A DNA stretch of 64,000 nucleotides from Chloranthus sessilifolius (taxonomy: Eukaryota > Streptophyta > Magnoliopsida > Chloranthales > Chloranthaceae), in assembly GCA_021018995.1 (NCBI GenBank), contig CM037591.1:69343901-69407900 (forward strand), in the 5' to 3' direction. Below the pieces are notes generated by a model. The model was not told the DNA's origin and made no database searches. It saw only the letters and a list, made by a program, of their open reading frames with translations. This document shows, in pieces, positions 9,860 to 22,188 of the stretch. The position numbers and the translations under genes are program-made. Within the stretch, counting starts at the first letter, position 1; each line of letters begins with the position of its first letter.

Positions 9860-10830
9860 TCATGTTGCTTGCGAGTACCCTGATGTGTTTTTGAAGGAGT
9901 TACCGGGACTACCACTAGCTCGGGAGATTGAATTTGCTATTGATTTAGTTTTGGGTATTGAGCCATTATCTAAAGCTGCATATCGTATGGCTCCTACAGA
10001 GTAAAAAGAGTTGAAGGAGCAACTGTAAGAATTAGTTGACAAGGGGTTTATTCGACCTAGTGTGTCTCCTTGGGGAGCACCAGTACTGTTTGCTAAGAAG
10101 GACGGTTCGATGTGACTCTGAATTGGTTACCGACAATTGAACAGGTTGACATTTAAGAATCACTACCCGCTTCCAAGAATAGATGATCTCTTTGATCAGT
10201 TACAAGGAGCGAGGTCTTTTTCCAAGATTGACTTACGATCGGGTGATCATCAGTTAAGAGTTAAAGCAGAGGATATTCAAAAGACGGCGTTCAGAACTAG
10301 ATATGTGCACTATGAATTTTTGGTTATGCCATTTGGGTTGATGAACACACTGGCGTCTTTTATGGATCTAATGAACCGAGTGTTTAAACCACAGTTGGAT
10401 AAATCAGTGGTTATTTTTGTATATGACATTCTCATCTATCCAAGAATGAAAAAAGAGCATGAACGACATCTACAAGTGGCTCTGCAAACTCTCAAAGATC
10501 ACAAACTATATGCAAAGCTTAGTAAATGTGAGTTTTAGCTTGACCAAGTCAATTTCTTAGTTTATATTATCTCTAAGAAGGGTATAACAGTTGATCCGAC
10601 TAAGATTGAATCTATAGTGAATTGGGAGCAATCGAGGACGGTAACTGAAGTCCGTAGTTTCCTTGGCTTGTTGGGATACTATAGACGATTTGTAGAAGGT
10701 TTCTCTAAACTTTCAAGTCCGCTTACTCAGCTCACCAAGAAGAATGCTAAGTTTGATTCGACTGAGTAGTGTGAAGAAAGTTTCCAAGAACTGAAGACAT
10801 GGTTAACTATAGCACCAGTGTTAGCTATAC
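9860..10830 (+). pseudogene. Chromovirus reverse transcriptase with mutated active site
   Basis: The text covers DVFLKELPGLPLAREIEFAI, LVDKGFIRPSVSPWGAPVLF and [20 protein letters not shown], then [13 protein letters not shown] and the active-site region [11 protein letters not shown]. The family normally has FIDDIL or FVDDIL; here Asp to Tyr removes one catalytic Asp. Later text includes [32 protein letters not shown] and the RT-RNase H linker. Stops at 10002, 10026, 10113, 10537 and 10767. Confidence 0.9.
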
Positions 10831-11571
10831 CTTCTGGAAGCGGAGGTTTTGCAGTTTACAGCGATGCGTCTTACAGTGGTTTGGGGTGTGTACTCAATCA
10901 AAATAAGAAAGTTATTACATACGGTTCTAGACAACTCAAAAAGCATAAGAAGAACTATCCCACATATAATCTTGAGTTAGTAGTTGTCATTTTTCTTTGA
11001 AGATCTGGTGGCATTATTTGTATGGTGAAACATTTGAAATTTTCACCGATCATAAAAGCCTCATGTATCTTTTCACCCAGAAGGACTTAAACATGCGACA
11101 GCGTAGATGGATGAAGTTCTTAAAGGATTACGATTATTTCATCCAATATCACCCTGGGAAGACCAATGCTGTGGCGGATGCTCTGAGCAGGAAATCTTTG
11201 GTTCAGTTGTCACATCTTATCACCAGAATACAAAGGTGGCATCTACTTGAGGACCTGGCCTTATGTGATATACGGTTTGATGTCAGAGGTTCAGGAGCAC
11301 TGATGGCTACCCTTGTCATACGACCCACATTATTCGATAATATACGTAAGCTCCAGATGATAGATGATGAGCTTATGGCCATTAGAAAGGATGTGATCAT
11401 CAGGATCAGAATAGATTTCTCTATCAAGGATAATGGTACTTTATTATTCCGAGACCGGATGTGCATACCTGCTAACAATTACCTTAAAGACAATATCTTA
11501 GAAGAAGCTCATAAGTTAATGTATGCTATACATCCTGGGAGTATCAAGATGTATCAAGATCAAAAGCGAAG
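10831..11571 (+). pseudogene. Unit 1: RNase H and integrase N-terminus
   Basis: RNase H starts [19 protein letters not shown], with the catalytic Asp of YSDAS, and reads [21 protein letters not shown] frameshift at ~10995 is followed by [19 protein letters not shown] and ALSRKSL. The linker ([20 protein letters not shown]) leads into the His-His part of the integrase zinc finger. The Cys-Cys half is missing because the unit ends at SFWW and jumps to unit 2. Confidence 0.88.
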
Positions 11572-12312
11572 CTTCTGGTGGAGGAGGTTTTACAGTTTAC
11601 AGCGATGCATCTTATGGTGGTTCGGGGTGTGTACTCAATCAAAATAAGAAAGTTATTGCATACGGTTCTAGACAAATCAAAGACCACGAGAAGAACTATC
11701 CCACACATGATCTTGAGTTAGCAGCTGTCATTTTTGCTTTGATGATCTGGCGGCATTACTTCTATGGTGAAACGTTTGATATTTTTACCGATCATAAAAG
11801 CTTCAAGTATCTTTTCACCCAGAAGGACTTGAACATGCGACAGCGTAGATGGATGGAGTTCTTACAGGATTACGACTGTTCCATCCAGTATCACTTTAGG
11901 AAGGCCAATGTTGTGGCTGATGTTTGAGCAGGAAATCTTCGGTTCAGTTGTCACATCTTTTCACCAAAATACAAAGGTGGCATCTACTTGAGGACCTGGC
12001 CTTATGTGATACACTGTTTGATGTCAGAGGTTTAGGAGCACTGATGGCTTCCCTTGTGATACGGCCCATGTTATTTGATAATATACATAAGCTCCAAATG
12101 ATTGATGATAAGCTTATGACCATTTAAAAGGATGTGATCAACGGGATCATAATGGATTTCTCTATCATGGATAAGGGTACTTTATTATTCTGAGATCTGA
12201 TGTGCATACCTACTAACGAGGACCTTAAAGACACTATCTTAGAAGAAGCTCATAAGTTAATATATTCTATACATCCTGAGAGTACCAAGATGTATCAAGA
12301 TCTGGAGCGAAG
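11572..12312 (+). pseudogene. Unit 2: RNase H and integrase N-terminus
   Basis: Same content as unit 1, starting [19 protein letters not shown] in the frame continued from unit 1. RNase H is open until a stop at ~11925, where AVADAL became VVADV plus stop. The linker restarts in another frame at 11924 and stops at 12127. Integrase start is at ~12200-12310. Confidence 0.85.
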
Positions 12313-13054
12313 CTTCTGGTTGAGGAGGTTTTGCAGTTTACAACGATGTATCTTACAGTGGTTTGGGGTGTGTACTCAATCAAAATAAGAAAGTTATTGC
12401 ATACGGTTCTAGACAACTCAAAGACAACGAGAAGAACTATCCCACACATGATCTTGAGTTAGCAGCTGCCATTTTTCCTTTGAAGATCTGGTAGCATTAC
12501 TTGTATGGTGAAATATTTGATATTTTCACCGATCATAAAAGCCTCAAGCATCTTTTCACCCAGAAGGACTTGAACATGCGACAATGCAGATGGATGGAGT
12601 TCTTATAGGATTATGATTGTTACATCCAGTATCACCCTGGGAAGGCCAATGTTGTGGCGAATGCTTTGAGCAGGAAATCTTCGGTTTAGTTGTGTTATTT
12701 TATCACTAGAATACAAAGGTGGCATCTACTTGAGGACCTGACCTTATGTGATACACGGTTTGATGTCAGAGGTTCAGGAGCACTGATTGCTACCCTTGTG
12801 ATATGGCCCACATTATTTGATAATATATGTAAGCTTCAGATGATTGATGATGAGCTTATGGCCATTAGAAAGAATCTAATCAATGAGATAATAACGGATT
12901 TCTCTATCAAGGATAATGGTACTTTATTATTTCGAGATCGGATGTGCATACTTGCTAACAAGGACCTTAAAGACACAATCTTAGAAGAAGCTCATAAGTT
13001 AATGTATGCAATACATCTTGGGAGTATAAAGATTTACCAAGATCTAAAGCGAAG
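12313..13054 (+). pseudogene. Unit 3: RNase H and integrase N-terminus
   Basis: Third copy, with more stops in RNase H (at ~12492, 12608, 12689). The linker and integrase start are open from 12690 ([20 protein letters not shown]) to 13082 ([20 protein letters not shown]), where the family's HPG became HLG. Confidence 0.85.
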
Positions 13055-13699
13055 CCTCTGGTGGAGGAGGTTTTGCAGTTTATAGCGATGCGTCTTACAT
13101 TGATTTGGGGTGTGTACTCAATCAAAATAAGAAAGTTATTGTAACGTCCCAACCTTTTGGGCCATGATCCGTAAGATTCGGTATGCGTGCCGATGGATCA
13201 TACGCCGAGGACCTCTTTTAACAATAATGTAATGTCTATAGATCAAATCCAACGGATCAGATCATATGTGTTTAGACTGGATGTGGGAGCTAGGAGACTC
13301 TCGAACAAAATACCTCGGTATGACTGCGATACACCTAAGTTTAGGAACTGATTTAGATATATAGAAATTTAGGGCATTTAATAGGTTATTAAATGCCTGT
13401 GTTGGAGAGTTAAGATGAAAGAGGGTGAAACTTAGGATTGAAAGCTCACCATTGTGTGATTGATTCATTCATCATCAATGCAACGACGGATTAATTGGAG
13501 ATCAGAACGAACTGCGGCCACTTAGTGAACCCTGACTTGTCTTGAAGCAAGGAAGAGGATTCGTTTGAATCAAGGTAAGGAGGTGAATATCTATTTTAGA
13601 TCTGTAGTGTGGAGTTGAATTAGTGTGTGTCCTTATGAGAATCTCAAGAAAATGAGATTGATTCAAAGTAGGAAGAGATCGGGGGTGAAAAACCCAAAA

Positions 13700-14160
13700 A
13701 TGAGCGAAATCTGCTCATTTCGATCGATCAAATTATGGTTCAATCGATCGAAATGGAATTAAAAATAGGAAGAGACGATATCCTGAGAAATTCGTTCGAT
13801 CGAAAGTGATTTCGATCGAACGAAAAGTTTTCGATCTATCGACCCTGTAGTTTGATCGATCGATTCGTATAGAAACAAAACATTAGAATTTTGTTGTGAA
13901 AATTCGACCGCTCAAATTAAATTCGATCGATCAAATTATGAAATTTTGATCGAACGAATTGGGACTCGTTCGATCGAACTGTGCTAAGGTGAAATGCCTT
14001 CTGTGGAATTCGACTGATCGAACTCTGTTTCGATCGATCGAATTACTTTCGTTCGATCGATTTGAAAATTCGTCCGATCGAACAAGAGTATGTTTTACAG
14101 TTTCTGAGGGAGTTCGACCGATCGAAAGAAGGATTCGATCGATCGAAAGTCCCAGATTTC
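13700..14160. repeat. GATCGATC-rich degenerate minisatellite inside solo LTR
   Basis: Palindromic TTCGATCGATCGAA and TTCGATCGAACGAA words repeat irregularly about every 20-35 bases. Spacers are not conserved, so the conserved unit is the palindrome itself. Confidence 0.8.
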
Positions 14161-15068
14161 ATTATTTGTTAAGTTTGACTATGGGATTTCAAGGGGACTT
14201 TCCACAGTGTGTTTTGCCTCATTCTAATTAATGAAAATGATCATGTTTAGGTGAATTTTTATGAGTAAGGAGAACCCGACCTTTGTGAAGGCTTGAGCAA
14301 GCACGGGTCGAATCTGTGAGGTAGGGGAAAACTAGATACTATGTGCATTATTTTCGTCAATACGTGTGTTATGGTATGATGCATTTTCGATTTGATCATG
14401 TGATTTCCGCATAAGGATTTGAAACTAATGTGACATGTGTTAAGCAAGATTTGGAAGTATGTGAGACTTATGAAATCTTGAGATTCGTTCAAAATGTGTA
14501 TGTGAAACCTTTATCTCTTATTCCAAATTTTGGACATAAATTATAAATATCACTTTACACGGCGATAAGCTATATGTATGCACTTGCGATTTAAGGTTGT
14601 GAATACCCGACCGACGCGACGGTATACCGTGACTGACGCGACAGGATATCCGTGACCGGTACGGTGGCCAAACTGTACACCCTTTGTGTGAGTGACTCCT
14701 ACCGTATAACGGTAACTTCGTTCGACCAAGTGTTCAACTCTATGGGACCTTGGATATATGTGCATATGACTCATGTGAGTAACGATGGTGGGTATTCCAG
14801 CGGGCTTGAGGCTATAGTTCCTTATTCTATTACTTTAAGTAAAGCACCTTTAAGTTTCCTTTCTCATGTCAGAATAGAAGTGTAAGCTTGTGCATGAATC
14901 CAATTGGCATTGCATATATGTGTGTTAAGACTGTGAGACTCACCACCTTGCATGTGTTCAGAATTGTTCCGTTTACATTATGCTATAAGATATGTGTTTG
15001 ATATGATGATAAGCATGTTATGAGCCTTTCCCTACTGAGCTTGGATGAAGCTCATTCCTTTACAAATG

Positions 15069-15195
15069 TCACAGGTTCAGGTGAAGGCGTTGAGGAGGAG
15101 GTTCCGAAAAGAGAGGACTCGGACTACTCCCCAAGCAAGGACTTGGAAGAGCTGCACCCGGAGAATTGTTTCCTTTGTGCTAGACCTGAGTAGGT
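15069..15195 (+). other. Acidic reading-frame segment in solo LTR behind a splice-acceptor-like site
   Basis: After CCTTTACAAATGTCACAG at 15057-15074 the strand reads GEGVEEEVPKREDSDYSPSK, then LEELHPENC. Comparable DPDY-P-E text occurs in the chromovirus 3' LTR and in the minus-strand LTR at the right edge. Confidence 0.4.
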
Positions 15196-15560
15196 CTAGC
15201 CTGAGTCTTGTATTAAATTTTGCCTTGTTTTGGATAAGGAGAGAGGGATGTCTTCTGAATGATGTAATTGATTTTATTTTTTTTGTTGTTGAACCATGTT
15301 CGGCAAGAAAAGGGTCTTACCGGTGGTTCTCAACGGTTCTTTTCCATAGGCTTTCTTATGGAATTAGAACCATCTTTTGAGTTTTCGGGCTGAAGGATAA
15401 TTCTCCATTATTTTGTTTATGCTACGAGTTGGAAATGGTTCTGCTTAGATTCCACTGTGCATGTTGCAACGCGATGTGATCCATTCCCGGGCTCAGCCTT
15501 AGCGCCAGCCCACCGATGGCAAGGGTTTTGGGGCACCGAAATCCGGGCTGTCACAGTTAT

Positions 15561-15977
15561 TACATATGGTTCTAGACAACTCAAAGACCACGAAAAGAAC
15601 TATCCCACACATGATCTTGAGTTAGCAGCTGTCATTTTTGCTTTGAAGATCTGGCGGCATTACTTGGTCGGTGAACCGTTTGAAATTTTCACCGATCATA
15701 AAATCCTCAAGTATCTTTTCACCCAAAAGGACTTTAACATGCGACATTGTAGATGGATAGAGTTGTTAAAAGATTATGACTGTTCCATCTAGTATCACCC
15801 TGGGAAGGCCAATGTTCTGGTGGATGCTTTGAGCAAGAAATCTTTGGTTCAGTTGTCATATTTTATCACCAGAATACAAAGGTGGCATCAACGTGAGGAC
15901 CTGGCCTTATGTGATATACGATTTGATGTAAGAGGTTCAGGAGCACTGATGGCTACCCTTATGACAAGGCCCACATT
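15561..15977 (+). pseudogene. Unit 4 continued: RNase H to linker
   Basis: It resumes immediately after the solo LTR with [55 protein letters not shown], then the linker to [15 protein letters not shown]. It is interrupted at 15977 by the CACTA terminus and continues at 31479. Confidence 0.88.
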
Positions 15978-16420
15978 CACTACGTGAAAATCAATAAAAA
16001 ATAACGGTCCAAAACCGTTGTAAATGTCATAAACAACAATTTTGAGCCATTGTAAGGGCCGTTGTTTATAGAGCAGTGGTCTTCATAAACAACGGCCCAA
16101 AATTGTTGTTAATTTACCAAATAAACCACGGTTCATGTCCGTTACAAAATAACAAGATTTTCAAGCCGTTGTTTTAACGAAAAAAAGGGTTGTTATTTTT
16201 CTTCAGAAACCACAATCCAAATCAATGATATGTGTAAACAACGTCGATGAGCCGTTGTTAATTTCCTTCAAGAAACAACGGTTATAGACCGTTAACAACA
16301 ATGCTGAGCCATTTTTCCTAATGGGAAAGGGGTTGTTATTTTTATTCTGAAACTACGACCTAAATCAGTGGTATATGAAAACAACTGTTATGGACCATTA
16401 TTTTTTTTTTTGATTTTTTT
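15978..16420. repeat. CACTA left terminus and subterminal repeats
   Basis: Short repeats AACAACGG, CCGTTGTT, AACAACAATTTT and related words occur at least a dozen times in direct and inverted orientation. In CACTA elements such arrays are transposase binding sites. Confidence 0.75.
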
Positions 16421-17205
16421 CTTTTTAAATGCATAGCTTCCATTATTTTTTATCATAATTAGTCATTTTACCTGTTACAAATATTGTATCAATCACATAT
16501 CACTCTACAAGATAAAAAATTCATAATCCATTCAACTAAATGAAAAAATAATAAGTCAAAAATAAAATTATTCTATAACATCGTATTAATACTTTTAACA
16601 TCATCTCATTAAAATATTCAAAGATATTATATTAATATATTCAACATCCTATTAATACTTTCAATAGCGCTTTATTCGAGCATGACTCGGGTTGCCAATA
16701 AACCCAATGACATAGAATTTTAATGTCTCATTGCTTGACACCTTTGATTGAGCACCTTTCAACTCGTTGTCGAGATGACTTTTCTTTTATGATTTGCCCG
16801 CCTACTACTGATATAGGTGTATTTTTAGCTTGCGTGCAACTCCCATACCACGAGTTTTCCTGTCATAAAAATAAACTCAATCATATCAACAAATTTCATA
16901 ATAAAATGATACTCAAAGTTTACATGTGTGTTCAAGAAAAAAAAAATTGTGCATAAGAGCAACTTGCATAAGAATTTTTATATAATTACATTAGGAGCTT
17001 AAAATTGGAAAAGGAATATGTAAAAAATGACTGACAGAGAAAAATGATCCACAGAGCTCCAAAGCCTTATACCATCTTGTAGCAACATAGTCCTGCAAAA
17101 AAAATTATGCTTCATGAGACCTACAAAATGAACACCGATTGAGTTAGGATAACAGTTTCTTTAAAGCTCATATGCTGATATACAGTGACAAAATGGAAAG
17201 ATTAG

Positions 17206-17280
<75 letters not shown>

Positions 17281-17475
17281 TTCTAAAATGCAGACTTTTT
17301 CAAAATTCATATTGAGAGAACATGATACATTGTAAAATGCAGACTTTTTCGAAGGGAAAATAGTTTCCATTTTATATTTAGAGTAAACTTGGGTCTCATT
17401 CCAAACTAAACACCACTAGAATTCTCTCTTAAAAGAACTCTTAAGGCTGTGTTTGGAGATACTAGAAAGTATGGA
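16421..17475. other. AT-rich left interior of outer CACTA
   Basis: No convincing gene. It holds a long TA/CA microsatellite (separate entry) and near-identical phrases (AAAATGCAGACTTTTT at ~17285 and ~17335) flanking a ~50-base duplication. Confidence 0.4.
17209..17280. repeat. (TA)n(CA)n microsatellite
   Basis: About 27 TA units (17209-17262) followed by nine CA units (17263-17280). Confidence 0.98.
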
Positions 17476-18758
17476 CACTACCTGAAAATTAAAAAAAAAA
17501 CAACAACCCATGACTGTCGTTTTCCCAAAAAATGACAATTTTAGACCGTCGAGTGAGCGGTCCTAAAAAAAGCAGTAGTATTATTCAACAACAGATTTAG
17601 ACCGTCGTTTATTTCATGAAAATAATGACTCTCTTTGGCTGTCGATCATAAACAACGGTTTTGCACTATCGTTTTTACACGTAATTTTAAAAAAAAAAAC
17701 ACTGAACACAATTTTTTTGACGACCCACTATGACCATCGTTTTTCTATCATACAACGACGGTCATAGATGAGAAGAAAAACGACTAATTTAGGCTATCGT
17801 TTTTATATATATATTTTTTTTTTAAATTAATACATAAATTTAAGAAACCGAAATATATATATTTCAAAAATCCTAAGCATCACTTAAACCCAAGTATATA
17901 TTTTCTTTTCACCCTCCCACTCTGTTGCCCTACTTTCTATTATTCTTTATACCTAAAGCATTTTTTTACCCAAAACCGTCACATGATATAAAGACTTAAA
18001 AATATTTCGAATACTTTCACCACTTTAACAAGAGAAATGCAGATAAGAAAAAATAAATAAATTAAGTTCAACACATATGACCCACCCATCCTTTGAAAGA
18101 ATTTTCAGCACTAGGTGAGACCATGTCCTAAACCTTCCAAATCCAATTATCTCCATCAAGTTTGCTTTTCAACAAACCTACATCATGTCATTTCGACTTA
18201 TCTATGGCCAAAATATTAACATTGTCATCGATATTAATGTTCAACTAGTCTATAGCATCGAGTAAAGTTAAAAAAAGTAGAAGAGGAAATTCTAGTAAAA
18301 TGTGAACTATCAATCCCAAACAAATCTGCCATGTGTAATACGGTCTGATAATTAGCAATAAAAAACAAGGATATCACATTGTTAAATTATAAGACAAGAA
18401 AATTAGTAATAAAAAACATGGATATCAGAACTTGACCATAATCAAAGCTGATAGCCAAATGAAATTTTACCATTTCTATGAACTGAATTAGCTATACCAT
18501 CTAGCTGGATTAGCTATGCCATTCAGCTAAGGTTGCCGTTCGTACTAGCTCTCGAAGGCATATATTTCGTGGGGCATATGACAGATCTTATACTCTCCCT
18601 TGGAACAAATGGACATGCATTTTATACCTTCACAATGACAAGGCAATTGACTGAGACTTTGAGGTACACAACGACTCGTCTACTTGAACTCAATTCCAAT
18701 CAATTAAAAAAAATTACAAGTACACATTATTTGATTTTTCAAAAAGAATTTGTCTCAC

Positions 18759-19232
18759 CAATGGCCCACTTTTCTTAGCATGATATTTTCTCACCAACGC
18801 TGTAATCTTTCTCTGAGATAAGTGCCTAGAAATTAGAACGGAGGAAATTCTGACAGGAGCGGGCTTGTCAGCAACCTGCTTGTAAACAATATCAATTCCA
18901 TGTGAATTAGAAAACATCATTCACTTTTAAATAATCTAAAATGCATTTGAATAATCTATTGAATCACACAAATAGAATCAACATGGTTAGTCAACACAGT
19001 TGAATAAGAAACAAAATGTTTTATTACAACACGCTATTCAATTTTGACACTGTTGTAATTTAACCAAGGTTTGCTGCAGCTTATACTTATGGGCATGCTA
19101 GAAATTCCATATTGAACTGACGGAGCAGAGCCAGCATGACCAATTGACATTGGAGGGATTGCAGGGACTGTTCCAAAAGGATTTATAATAGGCACTGGTT
19201 GTACGATCATATTGTTCTGATTGGCAGCACTT
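18759..19232 (-). pseudogene. NUP98-like: Captured NUP98-like nucleoporin fragment (two exons)
   Basis: Exon A, minus 19232-19091, follows an acceptor TTTTTTGTAG and reads SAANQNNMIVQPVPIINPFG, then VPAIPPMSIGHAG and VQYGISSMP. Exon B, minus 18875-18759, follows TTTACAAGCAG and reads VADKPAPVRISSVLISRHLS, then RKYHAKKSGPL, before GTGAGA. In plant NUP98 these two stretches are adjacent (NPFGTLPA, QYGISSMP, DKPAPVRISS, SRHLSQRR), just before the autoproteolytic domain. The intervening donor is damaged (ATAAGT for GTAAGT). The gene is a scaffold/FG nucleoporin; this fragment has neither FG repeats nor the autoproteolytic domain and cannot be functional as NUP98. Confidence 0.82.
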
Positions 19233-19984
19233 CTACAAAAAATGAAGACAATGAATCAGTAGAAATCATAACAAAATAAGAAATATGGGGGGTTTTGTTA
19301 GAATGGAAGTGTCAGCAAATGCTATGGGGCTCTAAGTTAGGAACGTGGGGGCGAACAAGGGACCAAAACTTGGTATCGGAACCAATATCAGCCTCCTAAA
19401 AAATCGTAACGACTTTGTATCGATATCAGTGTCAGTCATAACTCGAGGATAGATATTTTTATTGCTAATTTCTTTTTGAAAAAATCACAAAAGATAAGAT
19501 ATAAATATGTCTTTTTTGTACTTGGGTTGGCGTATTTAATATAAAGTTATAAACTTTATATAAACATTTAAATGCTTTTGTCATTCACTAATTTCATCCA
19601 AATATCAAAACATCAAACAGAAAACACTAAGGTACAAATTAGGCTCATCATCATCTGCATCACGACAAGGAATAGAAGTAGGATAGCAGTGGAAAGTAAA
19701 TCTTGTTGAAAGTAAACTGGCTGACTGCCAAAGATCTATTGTAGGAACCCCATAGTTTTCTGCCAAAAGATCTATTTTTAGTGCTGTCTCACTACCTCCC
19801 CAATGCATCATCTCTCCAATCTTGAACAACTGCCCCCCTCCCCCCCACCCACCTTATGTATCATAGACAACACTATCCTGCCTCCCCCCCTCTCTTCCCA
19901 CAACTGCCCTCCCCCCCTGTCAAAACCTGGGCCCTTGATTTTGCGTGCTAAATTGATATCAGTTTCTACGAAAACCAGTCGTAT

Positions 19985-20890
19985 TGGTTTTGGCCGAAAC
20001 TTGATTCCATGGGGGAGTATTTGTAAGGGTAGAGAAAGCTTTTCAAAGGGATTGAAAGTTTATTGTTGGTGAAGAGAGTAGGATTAGATTTTTTGTTGGA
20101 AGATTTTGGTGGGGTGACTTTCTATCTTTAGGGAGAGGATTTCTTCTTTCCTAGGTAAATGGCTATGGCAGTTTGGGAGGAACCACAATCTTAATGGAGA
20201 TGAATACTTTATGCCCAGAAATAGTGGGGTTGGTTAATCAGGATGGGAGTCTCAATATATTCAAAGTCAGTTTTAAATCAAGTGTGTGAGGGAGTTTTGT
20301 AAGGTTGGAAAAAGCTTTTCAAAGGGATTGAGGTTTAGTGTGGGTGAAGGGAGTAAAATCAGATTTAGCGTAAGATTCATGTTGTGGTCAATTTCCTTAT
20401 ATCATGCTTACCTAGACTTTCATGGATAATGAGAGATGGATTGAGGGAAGAAGTGTGGACACCACTTTTAGAAGGAATCTCAATGAGTGAGAGATGGGCT
20501 CGTTGACATTATTGGCTACCTTGAGATAGGCTCTGTTGGTCACCTGTAGCTAATAAAATTCTAATAGTGGACAACCTTCGAAGGCAAAAATTCTACCTCC
20601 CTAATTGTTGCATTATGCATAATTATATTGAGGGAATGATGGCCCAACGTTTATTGAATTGCCAGATAACTAGGTCGGACAGGCATCTCTCCTCGAGCTT
20701 TTTTGGCATTTTTTGGGTGCTCCCAGTACTCCCATAAGTGTTAGTGGATTGCTTGGCGGTTTGGTTGGAGGTCCAATTTAGCATCTCAATCAAGTATGTG
20801 GCACATTCTTTCTGTATGGCGTATTGTGAGGAATTTGGAAGGAAAGAAAGAACTAGATCTTTGACAACAAAAACACAAGTAATGCGGAAA
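19985..20890 (+). pseudogene. LINE (L1-like) 3' ORF2 fragment
   Basis: Scattered plus-strand text matches the plant LINE end region: SICKGRESFSKGLKVYCW (~20010-20070), GKWLWQFGRNHNLNGDEYFM (~20155), FCKVGKSFSKGLRFSVGEGS (~20300), then the zf-RVT-like DNLRRQKFYLPN and FFGIFWVLPVLP (~20570-20740) and WRIVRNLEGKKEL. Many stops and frame changes; dead. It lies between the captured NUP98 and reductase fragments, either as a later insertion or acquired with them. Confidence 0.6.
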
Positions 20891-21984
20891 GTAACTAGCG
20901 ATTCAAGTCTAATATCATTGATAGGGCTGAAATAAGGAAATAGTTCATAGAGATTCCACTTCAAGCTTTTGAAACAGAACAGAAGACAGTTCTACACCAC
21001 AAATGTGATACGAAAAGTGACTCTTCATCATCATCACATCCTTAGATTGATAGCCAGCTGTAAAAAAAAAGCCTTAAATCCCTATGACAACCTATTATGA
21101 AAGGTGACTAAGGAATGGGTTTGTCCTTTTGAGGGCACTCGTTATTTGATGGGTAACCTGAGACTAACAGTAATTGATATATATTCTAAAACTATCTTGG
21201 TAGTTCGGAAAAGGTATTCGAGACCTCTTGGGATCAGGGATTCCAGCGAGGTGTGATATAAGGTTCGTTTTCGGTGTCGAAAACCGGTTGAGTAGGGAGA
21301 GAAAACTGATGAAAGAACTGAAAATCCAAAGAAAACGAATAAAATAAACAAAATCTCTTTCAAAAAATTAAAAAAAAATAATAATAATAATTTGAAAAAC
21401 CGAAACTGATCCAAAAAATGTCTAAACCAGTCGATACTGATATAGTATGGGCCGATACTGAGATAATATTTATTGGTACTGATAACGACACAGAGTGGTG
21501 AGTACTAGAATTGGGATGGTATCGCCATCGTTTTCTAGTGAACCGATACGTATGACCGATGTGTATCAGAATTAGCCAATACATGATACCATGGAATTAA
21601 GTAAAATAGGGGGTTTTAACAGAGTCGGGTCAGGTATCTGTCCGAGTTTATTTTTGGGTCGGGTCATGTTAGGCATATAACCTCAGCCTGTCTTGTCAGG
21701 TCTGGTTGGAGTGCCCCATCAGGTTGGGTTAGGCAAATGCCTTTTACCCATCGGGCGGCCAAAATTTATGCCCTACCCCTTGACAGCCCTAGTTGATGAG
21801 AGCCTTCCAATCATTAGACTACATCTTCAATGTTCCTGACCCAAAATGGACACAATTAGTTGTTCGTAATCATCTAATTTTGATTTTTTTTTGTGCTTTT
21901 AAAATACATATTTGAATTTGACAATGAGAAAAAGAAACAGAGTGACATAGTCCATTGGCAACAGAAAAAAATGAGTTTGCTTAC

Positions 21985-22188
21985 TTTGAGAGAGTCTAAT
22001 CATATAATCTTCAGGGTAATAAACCTTCTTCAAATTCCTCCCTGTTTTCTTTTCCCATAGTGAAATCAAATCGATTTGAGAAAGAACATTTTTCTGAGGC
22101 TTCCATATGATTAGGCAATTCTGTGTCTTAGGATCATTTGCAGCTTTACTAGTGTAAGCGGCAATATCCCCCTCAAAATTAAGCATAG
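21985..22188 (-). pseudogene. Captured exon of NmrA-like reductase (eugenol synthase/PCBER family)
   Basis: The minus strand, after acceptor ATATATTCAG, reads LNFEGDIAAYTSKAANDPKT, then WKPQKNVLSQIDLISLWEKK and GRNLKKVYYPEDYMIRLSQ, ending at a GTAAGC donor. The pattern DIA-YT-K-A-DP-T...N-S---L---WEKK-G---K-YV-E is that of eugenol synthase, isoflavone reductase and phenylcoumaran benzylic ether reductase proteins, which are NADPH-dependent. It is an internal exon near the C-terminus. No stop interrupts it. The NADPH-binding N-terminus is not in the element. Confidence 0.8.

Larger units (their letters stand above)
10831..13139 (+). repeat. Tandem ~741-bp amplification of RNase H + integrase start (units 1-3 and start of unit 4)
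   Basis: The word CTTCTGG followed by GGAGGTTTT (G/A)CAGTT recurs at 10831, 11572, 12313 and 13055, spacing 741, 741 and 742. Each unit runs from RNase H ([19 protein letters not shown]) through [36 protein letters not shown] and the linker to the integrase zinc region ([25 protein letters not shown]), then jumps back to RNase H. Unit 4 is split by two later insertions and continues at 15561-15977 and 31479-31734. Units differ by point mutations and separate stops. Confidence 0.92.
13140..15555 (+). mobile_element. Solo LTR of a second Tekay/Del-like family
   Basis: Starts TGTAACGTCCC and ends GGGCTGTCACA, 2416 bases. It is bordered by the perfect 5-base duplication GTTAT (13135-13139 and 15556-15560). 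Removing it and one GTTAT restores unit 4 of the array (AAGAAAGTTAT-TACATATGG). There is no internal domain, so it arose by recombination between two LTRs. It resembles the host element's own LTR in its ends, GATCGATC minisatellite and acidic reading-frame segment, but the first part is diverged, so it is a sister family. Confidence 0.93.

Noticed and set aside
13700-14160. GATCGATC array as CRISPR or origin-type iterons
   Set aside because: Plant LTR context, no conserved spacers or repeat length, not a prokaryotic locus.
20623-20964. Minus-strand 113-codon frame
   Set aside because: Antisense of the LINE zf-RVT-like region; the plus strand explains it better.
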